A stretch of 64,000 nucleotides of DNA from Gracilimonas sp040882225 (GTDB lineage: Bacteria > Bacteroidota > Rhodothermia > Balneolales > Balneolaceae). A program made the translations under genes and the position numbers. Positions 27,034 through 33,471 of the stretch are shown piece after piece; within the stretch, counting starts at the first letter, position 1; every line of letters begins with the position of its first letter. The notes beneath the pieces were generated by a model. The model was not told the DNA's origin, did no database searches, and saw nothing but the letters and a program-made list of their open reading frames with translations. Where the stretch lies: positions 62,001-126,000 of the forward strand of contig JBBEBR010000022.1 of assembly GCA_040882225.1 (NCBI GenBank), in the 5' to 3' direction.

Positions 27034-27180
27034 TTAATTCCGGCCCCGGCTCTCATCCCTCTTTTGCTCTATCCAATCCACCAATGGTAGATAAACTTTG
27101 TACCAGATGGCCATGATACAAATTCCCCCGTATAGGATGCCAAGAGCGAAAAAGACGATATTTGTAATGAGTTCATTCAT
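27034..27180 (-). CDS. 48-aa single-pass membrane peptide
   Basis: This short ORF runs from ATG 27180 to TAA at 27034 and encodes MNELITNIVFFALGILYGG..., one hydrophobic helix (about residues 5-27), then an amphipathic charged tail ending KRDESRGRN. No Shine-Dalgarno sequence is seen. The start is only 10 nt after the promoter-like motif at 27191-27226, so a transcript from that motif would be almost leaderless. The profile is typical of small membrane proteins, including holin-like and toxin-like peptides. Coding status is inferred from the clean helix and position. Confidence 0.5.
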   Translation of the reverse strand: MNELITNIVFFALGILYGGICIMAIWYKVYLPLVDWIEQKRDESRGRN

Positions 27181-27190
27181 GGGCTTTGTA

Positions 27191-27226
27191 TAGTAAGAGC
27201 GATCTCAAAGCAATTCCTTACAAAAA
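27191..27226 (-). promoter_or_regulatory. ECF-like promoter motif, copy B (inside the element)
   Basis: On the minus strand: TTTTTGTAAGGAAT, one base, ten variable bases, CGCTCTTACTA. This is the same motif that precedes host comM (23981-24016) and the four-helix-bundle gene (1548-1583). It lies just past the resolvase stop and aims at the 48-aa peptide and 127-aa genes. Confidence 0.6.
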
Positions 27227-27242
27227 AAAATAATTCAATAGA

Positions 27243-27923
27243 TCAATCCGCAAACCTCATCCAAATCTTCCGCACCTGAGCCGGATGAAACTCTTTGCCT
27301 CTCCGGGCACGGTACCCTTCCTCATTTAATTGGTCTGCAATGGACTGGTACGACTCTCCGGCTTCCCTCCGGGGTTGGATAAAATGAAACGCTTTCCGGG
27401 TATCAACATTATTCCGGGCTTTCTGGGAAATAGTTTGATGTCCTTTTTCCCTTGCCTCCTTTGTCAAGTTCTCAGGGCTGCCAATCTGCTTACCCTTCTT
27501 CCGAGCCTCTGCTAGTCCTGCTTTTGTCCTCCGAGATATTAGCTCTGCCTCATACTGGGCAACCGAGGCCATCACCCCGAGCATCATGGTATTATTGGCA
27601 TCCGGTAGATCAGCGAATACAAAACCGACACCGGCAGACTCAAGCTCCTCTTTTAAGGCAAATAAGAAAGCCACGTTCCGACTTAGCCGGTCCAGCTTGG
27701 CAACCAGTAACTTTGCTCCGCTATCCTTACACATTTGGACTGCATCTTTTAATACCGTCCGATTGGTATTTCTACCGGATTCAATTTCGGTGAAGGTTTC
27801 CAGCTCTTCCGCTTCCCGAGTTTGTAAGAAATTATGTACGGTAGTTTGTTGGGCGGACAATCCATTTCCGGACTTGCCCTGCTTTTTGGTGCTTACTCGG
27901 TAGTAGGTTATATAACTTTCCAT
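27243..27923 (-). CDS. Small serine recombinase (resolvase/invertase family)
   Basis: This 226-residue protein has a catalytic domain with nucleophile Ser11 in YYRVSTKKQ, the LVAKLDRLSRNVAFL and GVMASVAQYEAELISRRTKAGLAEARKKGK motifs, and a C-terminal helix-turn-helix (GESYQSIADQLNEEGYRARRGKEF). It belongs to the Tn3-resolvase/invertase class and differs from the large integrase. Likely jobs are resolving multimers of the circular form or inverting a segment. ATG 27923 is preferred over a TTG 21 codons upstream, because the domain starts right after it. Confidence 0.88.
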   Translation of the reverse strand: MESYITYYRVSTKKQGKSGNGLSAQQTTVHNFLQTREAEELETFTEIESGRNTNRTVLKDAVQMCKDSGAKLLVAKLDRLSRNVAFLFALKEELESAGVGFVFADLPDANNTMMLGVMASVAQYEAELISRRTKAGLAEARKKGKQIGSPENLTKEAREKGHQTISQKARNNVDTRKAFHFIQPRREAGESYQSIADQLNEEGYRARRGKEFHPAQVRKIWMRFAD

Positions 27924-28171
27924 CTTCTTTGTCAGTTTGTTGTCGGTTCGATTAAATATACCGGTTTTCAAACGTTCGTCTAACAAATATTATGACATAA
28001 GTTACTGGCATTCAATGACTTGAAGAATAATGAAATCCCCGATATTTAAACCGCTCAAAAGGGGTAGGTAGGGTAAGGCATGGCGTAAATGGGGAACGCA
28101 AGGTAGAGGGCAGTATAAGGGCTAAATAGAGGGGCTTAAAGACTAAGAACGCTATGGATTGGCTACCTTGG

Positions 28172-28924
28172 TTAGATTGGATTCTCCTTTCGCCATTGCA
28201 CCAACCATTCTGGGTCGGATTTCTCGGACGGTATTTCCTCCGCATCCCCCAACGACAAGTCGTCCAGCTCTAAATCAAAATCGCCTAAATCTTCAAAGTC
28301 TGGTTCCGGTGGATCGGACTGGGTGGTTACCCCTGTATTTTTGGTATTTGTTGGTTCTCTGAGGCGGGTTCGTGGGGAAAACTCCGGTTGATTACCCAAA
28401 CTTTCGACTACCAACCTTTCCTCCGGTTCCAATTCATAATCCTCCCGGGCGGAATAAATCTTTGCTTGTAACGCTATCAAGGTTTTCAGCTCTGGGGTAG
28501 TCAGCACCTCTAATCCTTCCTGCAACTGATCCTGTATTCCATCCTCTTCCACTGCTTCATCCTTTCGTCGGTATTCTTCCAACTTCACCGCAATCTTGGA
28601 TAGTAACTCGTAAGTGGTTCGGGCTTCTTTGATAGCCTCCAAAGCCAATCGGTTGTGTCCGTCGGCCTCTGCTCGGTCCAGAATGTCCTTGGTACGAGTC
28701 AGCAAGTCTCTAATACCGGACAAAATATTCTCGGCATGGTTTGACTTTTCCTCTCGGACTACCTGTACCAATTTCTCCGGTAAATGGTTTTCCGCGTGTC
28801 GCCGGATGGCCAGATGATGCAGACCAAAAGAATCCGCAATGGTGGTGTGGGCGATACCTTGGATAATTTGTTGCTCAATTTCTTGGGTTTTTTGGTGGGT
28901 GCATATCGTACATTTTTGTGGCAT
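28172..28924 (-). CDS. Zn-finger/HTH DNA-binding protein, possible terminase small-subunit-like
   Basis: This 250-residue protein opens with CTICTHQKTQEIEQQIIQG...IADSFGLHHLAIRRHAENHLP, a CxxC-type start followed by a helix-turn-helix and His residues. This pattern is common in phage and plasmid proteins next to replication or packaging genes. A helical middle follows, and an acidic tail (FEDLGDFDLELDDLSLGD) after residue 200. AGGAG lies five bases before ATG 28924. DNA binding is likely; a packaging or origin-recognition role is inferred from position. It is separated from the helicase by an AT-rich repeat region. Confidence 0.6.
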   Translation of the reverse strand: MPQKCTICTHQKTQEIEQQIIQGIAHTTIADSFGLHHLAIRRHAENHLPEKLVQVVREEKSNHAENILSGIRDLLTRTKDILDRAEADGHNRLALEAIKEARTTYELLSKIAVKLEEYRRKDEAVEEDGIQDQLQEGLEVLTTPELKTLIALQAKIYSAREDYELEPEERLVVESLGNQPEFSPRTRLREPTNTKNTGVTTQSDPPEPDFEDLGDFDLELDDLSLGDAEEIPSEKSDPEWLVQWRKENPI

Positions 28925-28956
28925 GGGTTGCTCCTATTTTAAGACTTAATTTTCCG

Positions 28957-29112
28957 CTTAATATTTAGTATTTAATTTTTGCTTAATTTTTTATTTTCAA
29001 TGGGTAATGTATCTTATTGTCTTTCAATGGGTTAACCTACTAATTAACCCCTTAATATTTACTTAATTCAGATATTAAATTAAGGGGCTATTTATATAGC
29101 CCTTAATATTTA
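28957..29112. other. AT-rich repeat region, candidate replication origin
   Basis: CTTAATATTTA occurs three times (28957-28967, 29051-29061, 29102-29112) and TTTCAATGGGT twice, 27 bp apart (28995-29005, 29022-29032). CCCCTTAAT / ATTAAGGGG forms an inverted repeat (29048-29056, 29079-29087), and GGGCTA / TAGCCC a hairpin (29085-29090, 29097-29102). Repeats in AT-rich DNA directly after a replicative helicase gene suggest an iteron-type origin. No DnaA-box consensus was found by eye. Confidence 0.45.
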
Positions 29113-29136
29113 ATATTTAATGTAAATCTGTCCATA

Positions 29137-30687
29137 TCATATATTCTCTTCCAATTCTTTCATAAAGGAAAATCCTTCCATGGTAGGCTCCCCATTCTTT
29201 AGGAGTCCTTCTTTTTCAATCCGGTTCTTTATTTGACTCACCCTTGCCGGGGTGATGTCGAACCGTTCTGCAATATCCGTTCCTTTATCTCCTTGGATTA
29301 TGGCCGCTTTGATTTCCTGGTTTTTGTTATCATTTCCTGAGAAGGCCCCACCTTCGGTAACTTCCCATTGAGTGCCATGCTCTTCTTTCCAAAACCGAAG
29401 GTAAAAAGGATGGAATTTTCCTTCTGGGTAACGAGTATAAATTGATTCCACCTTAAACCATGCTTGGCCATCATTCCTGCGATTTTTATCGGAATGGTCT
29501 TTAAGATGAATGGAATAACTTGTACGGGTGGTTTTGGCATGAGTACCCATCGCTCCCCGGTTGGGATCTTTACCCGTGTGATCTAATAAAAGGCAAGCTA
29601 TTCCACAATCTTCCAAATCTTGTAGAAGCGGATTAATTTTGTTGCTCCATTCCGACTCCCGGTTGCTATCCTCCAAATCAAAAAGGGTTTGTACATTATC
29701 GAGGACTATGAGTTTGATATTCGGATTTTGTTTTAGGTACCGGATAACCTCGCGTTGGGTGTTTCTGTTACTTAGGGAAAAAGGTTGGTTGGTTGTAGCT
29801 TGCTGCTCCCCTCGGTCAATTATCCGAGGCTTGTACTGCTCAATATATTCTCCCATCCAATGGAACCCGGCAAACCGATCCATAATGCCCTGCGCCATTT
29901 CACCTGCCACATATAATGTTTTTGTGGGGTGTTTGACTTGCCAAACCGTGGAGTCAGATGCGTTAATTTCGCACTTCCTTGCTTGGTAATCCGCGCACGC
30001 AAGCATACGCGATAGTAGTACCGCAAACATCGTTTTACCGACTCCTTTATCAGCATACACCAAAGTATATTCCCCTTCTCGGAGCCACGGGCTTAATAAT
30101 AATTTAGGACGCTCCAAGTTTGCGTAATCATCAATATCACGGACAATGAGATTTTTACCGCTACCCAACGACTCCGGAGGATTGCCTGCTAAGTGCTCGG
30201 CTTGTTCCATATCTCCGGTATTAAGAGCATCACTAATCCGTTTAGAATGGACTTCCAATCTGCGCTTCTCGAAATACTTACCAGCTCTTTGAATTAGAAA
30301 TTTTGTATCAATTCCGTTCTCCTCATATTCCGCAGATAAACCGGGGAGAAGATCTTCCTCAAGTTCCTCGGCTTCCTCCTCGTTAAGCTGACCATTTTGT
30401 AGCCACTCAAAATAAAGGGCTTCCATCTTATTTTTTGGAGCCTCCCCGTATTCCCCATAAAAGGAGAGAACCTTTTTAAGGATTTTTTTAGCAGTTACAG
30501 ATTGTACCCACTCATATTGAAGGTGCTCCTCTACCCATTTTGCGACTTCATCATTTACAATTACTGCGGTAAGTAATTCCCGTTCAATAAAGACGTCTGC
30601 CTTAGAGATTTCTTTGTCTTGTTTGTCGTATAACTTCCGTCTCGCATCATGGCTTACCGCAAGTTTTAACTTATTTGTACGTTTCAT
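29137..30687 (-). CDS. DnaB/RepA-like replicative helicase (AAA_25 type)
   Basis: This 516-residue protein has an N-terminal segment like the DnaB helical domain (ADVFIERELLTAVIVNDEVAKWV, residues 30-60) and a RecA-fold ATPase. Walker A is ADKGVGKT (residues 212-219) and Walker B is KLIVLDN with Asp330; LLLDHTGKDPNRGAMGT carries a His-containing sensor. A C-terminal helix-turn-helix (GDKGTDIAERFDITPARVSQIKNRI) follows. This architecture is found in RepA-type hexameric helicases of plasmids and satellites, so the element probably replicates after excision. Its leader contains interleaved inverted repeats. Confidence 0.85.
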   Translation of the reverse strand: MKRTNKLKLAVSHDARRKLYDKQDKEISKADVFIERELLTAVIVNDEVAKWVEEHLQYEWVQSVTAKKILKKVLSFYGEYGEAPKNKMEALYFEWLQNGQLNEEEAEELEEDLLPGLSAEYEENGIDTKFLIQRAGKYFEKRRLEVHSKRISDALNTGDMEQAEHLAGNPPESLGSGKNLIVRDIDDYANLERPKLLLSPWLREGEYTLVYADKGVGKTMFAVLLSRMLACADYQARKCEINASDSTVWQVKHPTKTLYVAGEMAQGIMDRFAGFHWMGEYIEQYKPRIIDRGEQQATTNQPFSLSNRNTQREVIRYLKQNPNIKLIVLDNVQTLFDLEDSNRESEWSNKINPLLQDLEDCGIACLLLDHTGKDPNRGAMGTHAKTTRTSYSIHLKDHSDKNRRNDGQAWFKVESIYTRYPEGKFHPFYLRFWKEEHGTQWEVTEGGAFSGNDNKNQEIKAAIIQGDKGTDIAERFDITPARVSQIKNRIEKEGLLKNGEPTMEGFSFMKELEENI

Positions 30688-30689
30688 TT

Positions 30690-30787
30690 GTCCAATGTTT
30701 TGTGCCCAATGTTATTAAAAAAAGATGCGAGGGAGTTCCCGTTGGGTACATTGGACTGAAACCGCACCGGAAACTTAACCCCTCGCA
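30690..30787 (-). promoter_or_regulatory. Helicase leader with interleaved inverted repeats (possible pseudoknot)
   Basis: Pair one is GTCCAATGT (30690-30698) with ACATTGGAC (30748-30756); pair two is TGCGAGGG (30726-30733) with CCCTCGCA (30780-30787). The order alternates, as in an H-type pseudoknot. On the mRNA the last arm ends two bases before the helicase ATG, so pairing would hide the initiation region. A partial copy (CCAATGT, 30706-30712) could compete for the same partner. Confidence 0.5.
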
Positions 30788-30807
30788 ATATTTGTATATT
30801 CTTAAAT

Positions 30808-31074
30808 TCATATTTTTACCACTTCCCGCTTGTGCAAGGGCATCGGATGGCTTACCAGTCTTTTTAAAATTTTATGCCTCTCCCAAGTCTTCATTTTCTT
30901 TAGTTTTTGAGCATCGGATTTCCTGATTTTGATAACCCGATCAGTCCGGCAATCCGGGATGGTGGAAGACAACCTCAAGCGGTAGCAATAGCCGGGGACA
31001 ATTTCCCCAAAGAGAACTTCCTGTCCTCGGAACTCCTTTATTCGTAAATCTCCAATTACTGGCATGGTTTTCAT
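30808..31074 (-). CDS. Unknown 88-aa protein of the element
   Basis: This small basic protein (VIGDLRIKEFRGQEVLFGEIVPGYCYRLRLSS...VIKIRKSDAQKLKKMKTWERHKILKRLV) may have a beta-rich N-terminus and a helical Lys/Arg-rich C-terminus. I do not recognise a family. ATG 31065 may be the true start (MPVIGDL), with AGGA seven bases before it; ATG 31074 is the longer option. It lies between the structured region and the helicase leader, so it may be involved in replication control, though nothing in the sequence proves it. Confidence 0.55.
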   Translation of the reverse strand: MKTMPVIGDLRIKEFRGQEVLFGEIVPGYCYRLRLSSTIPDCRTDRVIKIRKSDAQKLKKMKTWERHKILKRLVSHPMPLHKREVVKI

Positions 31075-31196
31075 CCTACTGGGGCAATTAGAGGTTAAAA
31101 TTCGATGTCTTACTGATTTTTAAGCCACGATCTAAACCATGTTAATGGCTTAGTATTACTTCATTTTTTGGGGCTATTTATTTATGTAAAAAAGAT

Positions 31197-31289
31197 GCCC
31201 GACGCCTTCGGGCGAATGTCAGCGCCGGGCTAAGAGGACGCATGTTGACCGCGTCAGTAAATAAGCACCTACCGGACGGTCAAATCCGG
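31197..31289. other. GC-rich structured region with three successive hairpins
   Basis: Stems are GCCCGA / TCGGGC (31197-31202, 31208-31213), GACGC / GCGTC (31237-31241, 31251-31255) and CCGGA / TCCGG (31272-31276, 31285-31289). CCGGGC at 31225-31230 offers an alternative partner for the first arm. The stretch is GC-rich inside AT-rich flanks and has no ORF. It could be a terminator, an ncRNA or a packaging signal for the element. Confidence 0.42.
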
Positions 31290-31315
31290 CAGGGCAAGGT
31301 TATGAAACAAGTTCT

Positions 31316-31735
31316 TTAAATTGCTCTTACTGGGATGCGGTGGTTGTCTTGGTCGTCTATTATTTTTGCTCCAATTACTTCAAAAAGTGCTTCCCCGGCA
31401 TCCACGATAGTCAGGGTTCCGTCTCCGGCAGATTCCAAATGACTACCAATCGCTGGGTCATCTAATTCTGCAATTAGGGCCAGACCTTCTTCACCGGGTT
31501 GGACGTACCACGTCTGAACTCGGTCTTCTGTGGCATATGCATCTCGGGTAGTATTGCCCTGTAGTTCATCTTCAAGCGCTAAAATAGTACCGGTCTTGGC
31601 TCCGGCGGTTGAATGGTTTTGTACTTTTCCGGTGGCCGTTAATTCCACGAGAGCACCGGGCAGTATAGCGCCAGCCGCTTCGTATTCGTTCTGAATGTCG
31701 GAGTAACTTTTTTGTTTTATTGTTTTGTAACTCAT
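31316..31735 (-). CDS. Phage head decoration-like protein
   Basis: This 139-residue, all-beta-looking acidic protein has repeated hydrophobic and Gly segments: AGAILPGALVELTATGKVQNHSTAGAKTGTILALED, RVQTWYVQPGEEGLALIAEL and GDGTLTIVDAGEALFEVIGAKIID. The composition and pattern recall capsid decoration or DUF2190-type proteins encoded near phage major capsid genes. No capsid gene is present, so if the call is right it would act on particles made by a helper phage. The homology is judged by eye and is uncertain. Confidence 0.5.
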   Translation of the reverse strand: MSYKTIKQKSYSDIQNEYEAAGAILPGALVELTATGKVQNHSTAGAKTGTILALEDELQGNTTRDAYATEDRVQTWYVQPGEEGLALIAELDDPAIGSHLESAGDGTLTIVDAGEALFEVIGAKIIDDQDNHRIPVRAI

Positions 31736-31748
31736 AATATTTTGTTTT

Positions 31749-32603
31749 TTAGGTTATTGATATTGCTTCGGCTTCTTCTGGCCATTCTGGAAAGTCCTTT
31801 TTTGTAATTTTGGAAATCTTTTCCTTCTTCAAATCTTTAATACCCTTTTTTACCGTCGGGATGGGTTCCCCATTTTCTTCCGCCTCTCGTCGGGCTTTTA
31901 TAAATAATTCATCCCGTTCTTTAAAAAGAGCCTCATTGGTTAAGCCCATTTCCGCTTGCCAAGCCTGAGCCATTTTTTTGTAGTCATACAATGTCATTAA
32001 GTGATATGGGGAGGCGGGTTCTTTTAGGAATGGCAAACCTTCCTCGGTATAGGCTATTCGCTGACCGTCTATGGAATTAAGTTCCTGTTTGTCTCTTGCG
32101 GTCTTGCCATCCATTTTAGCCAGCAATCCGTTTTCCAAAATCGTGGCTCTGCGCGCATTCTCTTTGGCTTCTTCGGCCTCTTTAATTTGTCTTTTGAGGA
32201 CCGTTGCTTCTTTAACCCGTACATCCAAAATGGCCTCGGTTTTGAGGCGGAGTTCCAGTAAAGGCGTTGGCCAAGTCTTAGGCATTTCGGGAACCTCTCC
32301 GGTTCGCATTTGCTCTTTTGACCAATTTTTAAATCTGCCATGTAGCTCTTCTAAGTCCTTCTTGAATTTCGGAATTAAACCAATTTTCCATTCTTCCGAT
32401 TGGAGGTAATAATGGTCATGGTTGGGATCTCCGGTGAGCTCCAAAAGTGCGGCTTCCTTATGATCTTTTAGGTACTGGTTTCCCAGATTTCTTTGGTCAG
32501 GATTTAGAATGGCAGAAGACTTTTCAGCTTCTTGGAATGCATGATCGTAAACCGGGTGTGTGCCTTCCGGGTAGCGCCTCTTTTTCGTTTTGGTACGTTT
32601 CAT
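31749..32603 (-). CDS. Unknown 284-aa charged helical protein
   Basis: This highly charged, mostly helical protein (EELHGRFKNWSKEQMRTGEVPEMPKTWPTPLLELRLKTEAILDVRVKEATVLKRQIKEAEEAKENARRATI) has a predicted coiled coil near residues 120-160. No signal or membrane segment is seen. It lies 13 nt before the decoration-like gene and 9 nt after the 99-aa gene, so the three form one unit. The composition fits a scaffold or minor virion protein, but that is position-based inference; I do not recognise the family. Confidence 0.6.
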   Translation of the reverse strand: MKRTKTKKRRYPEGTHPVYDHAFQEAEKSSAILNPDQRNLGNQYLKDHKEAALLELTGDPNHDHYYLQSEEWKIGLIPKFKKDLEELHGRFKNWSKEQMRTGEVPEMPKTWPTPLLELRLKTEAILDVRVKEATVLKRQIKEAEEAKENARRATILENGLLAKMDGKTARDKQELNSIDGQRIAYTEEGLPFLKEPASPYHLMTLYDYKKMAQAWQAEMGLTNEALFKERDELFIKARREAEENGEPIPTVKKGIKDLKKEKISKITKKDFPEWPEEAEAISIT

Positions 32604-32612
32604 TTTATTCTC

Positions 32613-32912
32613 CTATTTATTAAGTATTACTCCGGCTGGAAGAAGCATCTCAGCATCTTCATCCTGTGTTTGGGCGGTTGGTGTTTTTTGGTTGGTGGTT
32701 ACCCGTTTCAGGCGCTCTTCATAGGTTTCGATCTGACCGTTATCTTGAAGGGAAAATCCGGTTGGGAGTAGCATTTCCTCATCGTTGGAATTACCGTTTC
32801 CAAGAAAGCCAGTAGCTCCGTTAATTTGTAAGTTCATCTGCTTTTTTCCAGTTCTCCGGTCGTTGACCTGAAAGGTTTCACCATTGGGTTTTTGTAGTGT
32901 AGTTGATTTCAT
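32613..32912 (-). CDS. Unknown 99-aa protein with duplicated EMLLPxG motif
   Basis: This small hydrophilic protein contains the same short motif twice: EMLLPTG at residues 46-52 and EMLLPAG at residues 88-94, each after an acidic run (NSNDE and QDEDA) and followed by a hydrophobic end (FSL and VIL). The rest looks unstructured. The duplicated motif suggests two copies of a linear peptide that binds a partner. It is the second gene from the right-end promoter, after the repressor. Confidence 0.58.
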   Translation of the reverse strand: MKSTTLQKPNGETFQVNDRRTGKKQMNLQINGATGFLGNGNSNDEEMLLPTGFSLQDNGQIETYEERLKRVTTNQKTPTAQTQDEDAEMLLPAGVILNK

Positions 32913-32985
32913 AGTGCTAAGATTATTGATATTATTATTAGTGCTGTAATGAGTGGAAAGGGATTAAAGGGTGGTTTTATGATGT

Positions 32986-33240
32986 TCATTTGGCTACTCC
33001 ATTTGAAAGAAAAAGAGCCTGTCTTTTTGTTTCCTTCCAATCAATCCCGGTACCCAATGCGATTTCTATTCTGCGCCTTGTAATGGGTTGAGGGTCATGG
33101 CGGCCGATTTCGATATTGGAAATAGTTGCCTGCGTAACATCTGCCACCTGGGCGAGGGCTTCTTGGCTCCAAGTTGAAGCAATGCGGGCGATGCGCAGGG
33201 TGGGCAATTTTTTGGGCGTAGTTTGCTCTGGTTGTTCCAT
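32986..33240 (-). CDS. XRE-family helix-turn-helix regulator
   Basis: This 84-residue protein has a Cro/CI-type helix-turn-helix at about residues 15-70 (LRIARIASTWSQEALAQVADVTQATISNIEIGRHDPQPITRRRIEIALG). It is the first gene of the leftward set, so it probably represses that promoter. Candidate half sites (ATTAGTA / TACTAAT) lie just upstream at 33290-33367. The start is ATG 33240. There is no dimerisation or protease-like domain, so induction must be by another route. Confidence 0.85.
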   Translation of the reverse strand: MEQPEQTTPKKLPTLRIARIASTWSQEALAQVADVTQATISNIEIGRHDPQPITRRRIEIALGTGIDWKETKRQALFLSNGVAK

Positions 33241-33289
33241 AATTTTTTGGCTTTTGTGTTTGAGGGGCTGAAAGAATATTAAATAAAAT

Positions 33290-33367
33290 ATTAGTATAAA
33301 TCAAAAATAAATAAAGTTTACTAATACTTTACTTTAAAATAATAAGGTATTTTAAAGAATTACTAAT
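33290..33367 (-). promoter_or_regulatory. Right-end promoter region with repeated TACTAAT half sites
   Basis: ATTAGTA at 33290-33296 and TACTAAT at 33319-33325 and 33361-33367 are three copies of one 7-bp site in two orientations, in very AT-rich DNA immediately upstream of the XRE gene. They are candidate operators controlling the leftward genes. Confidence 0.42.
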
Positions 33368-33447
33368 TTTTTTAAAGAAGGGGGTTTTTTTAAAAGAGAG
33401 GGAATAGCAAGAGAAAAGCGGGTTTTAAAGGCTTTATCAAGCTTATT

Positions 33448-33463
33448 TGTAGAAACCAATATA
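33448..33463 (+). repeat. attP left arm (inverted repeat partner of 24709-24724)
   Basis: TGTAGAAACCAATATA pairs at 14 of 16 positions with the arm just inside the left end. In the excised circle the two arms flank a 12-bp centre containing the core. Confidence 0.62.
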
Positions 33464-33467
33464 ATGT
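33461..33467 (+). repeat. attR core (ATAATGT)
   Basis: Right junction. Bases after 33467 (TATTATGGTTGG) continue the comM reading frame as Val-Ile-Met-Val-Gly. The reconstructed attB contains CATAAT-GTT-ATTATG, a perfect short palindrome around the presumed crossover. Confidence 0.8.
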
Positions 33468-33471
33468 TATT

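Larger units (their letters stand above)
24694..33460. mobile_element. 8.77-kb integrative element in comM, serine-integrase type
   Basis: Both ends are fixed by the interrupted gene. A 7-bp core ATAATGT is present at 24694-24700 and 33461-33467, and a join there recreates comM in frame. The left end carries the integrase gene 75 nt inside; all other genes run leftward from a promoter region at the right end (XRE repressor, virion-like genes, helicase, Zn/HTH protein, resolvase, small proteins). Replication and regulation modules are present, but portal, major capsid, large terminase and tail genes are absent. A phage satellite or a small integrative plasmid fits best; a decayed prophage is the alternative. 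Confidence 0.88.

Noticed and set aside
27243..27986. Resolvase reading frame starting at 27986
   Set aside because: The first codon is TTG, and the extra 21 residues precede the conserved domain start; ATG 27923 is preferred.
28012..28245. 77-aa ORF on the minus strand
   Set aside because: It overlaps the end of the 28172-28924 gene in another frame and has no protein-like pattern.
31075..31315. Extra protein gene in the structured gap
   Set aside because: No open frame of useful length on either strand; the region is better explained by RNA or DNA structure.
24694..33467. Complete prophage
   Set aside because: No portal, large terminase, major capsid, tail or lysis gene is present in the whole interval.
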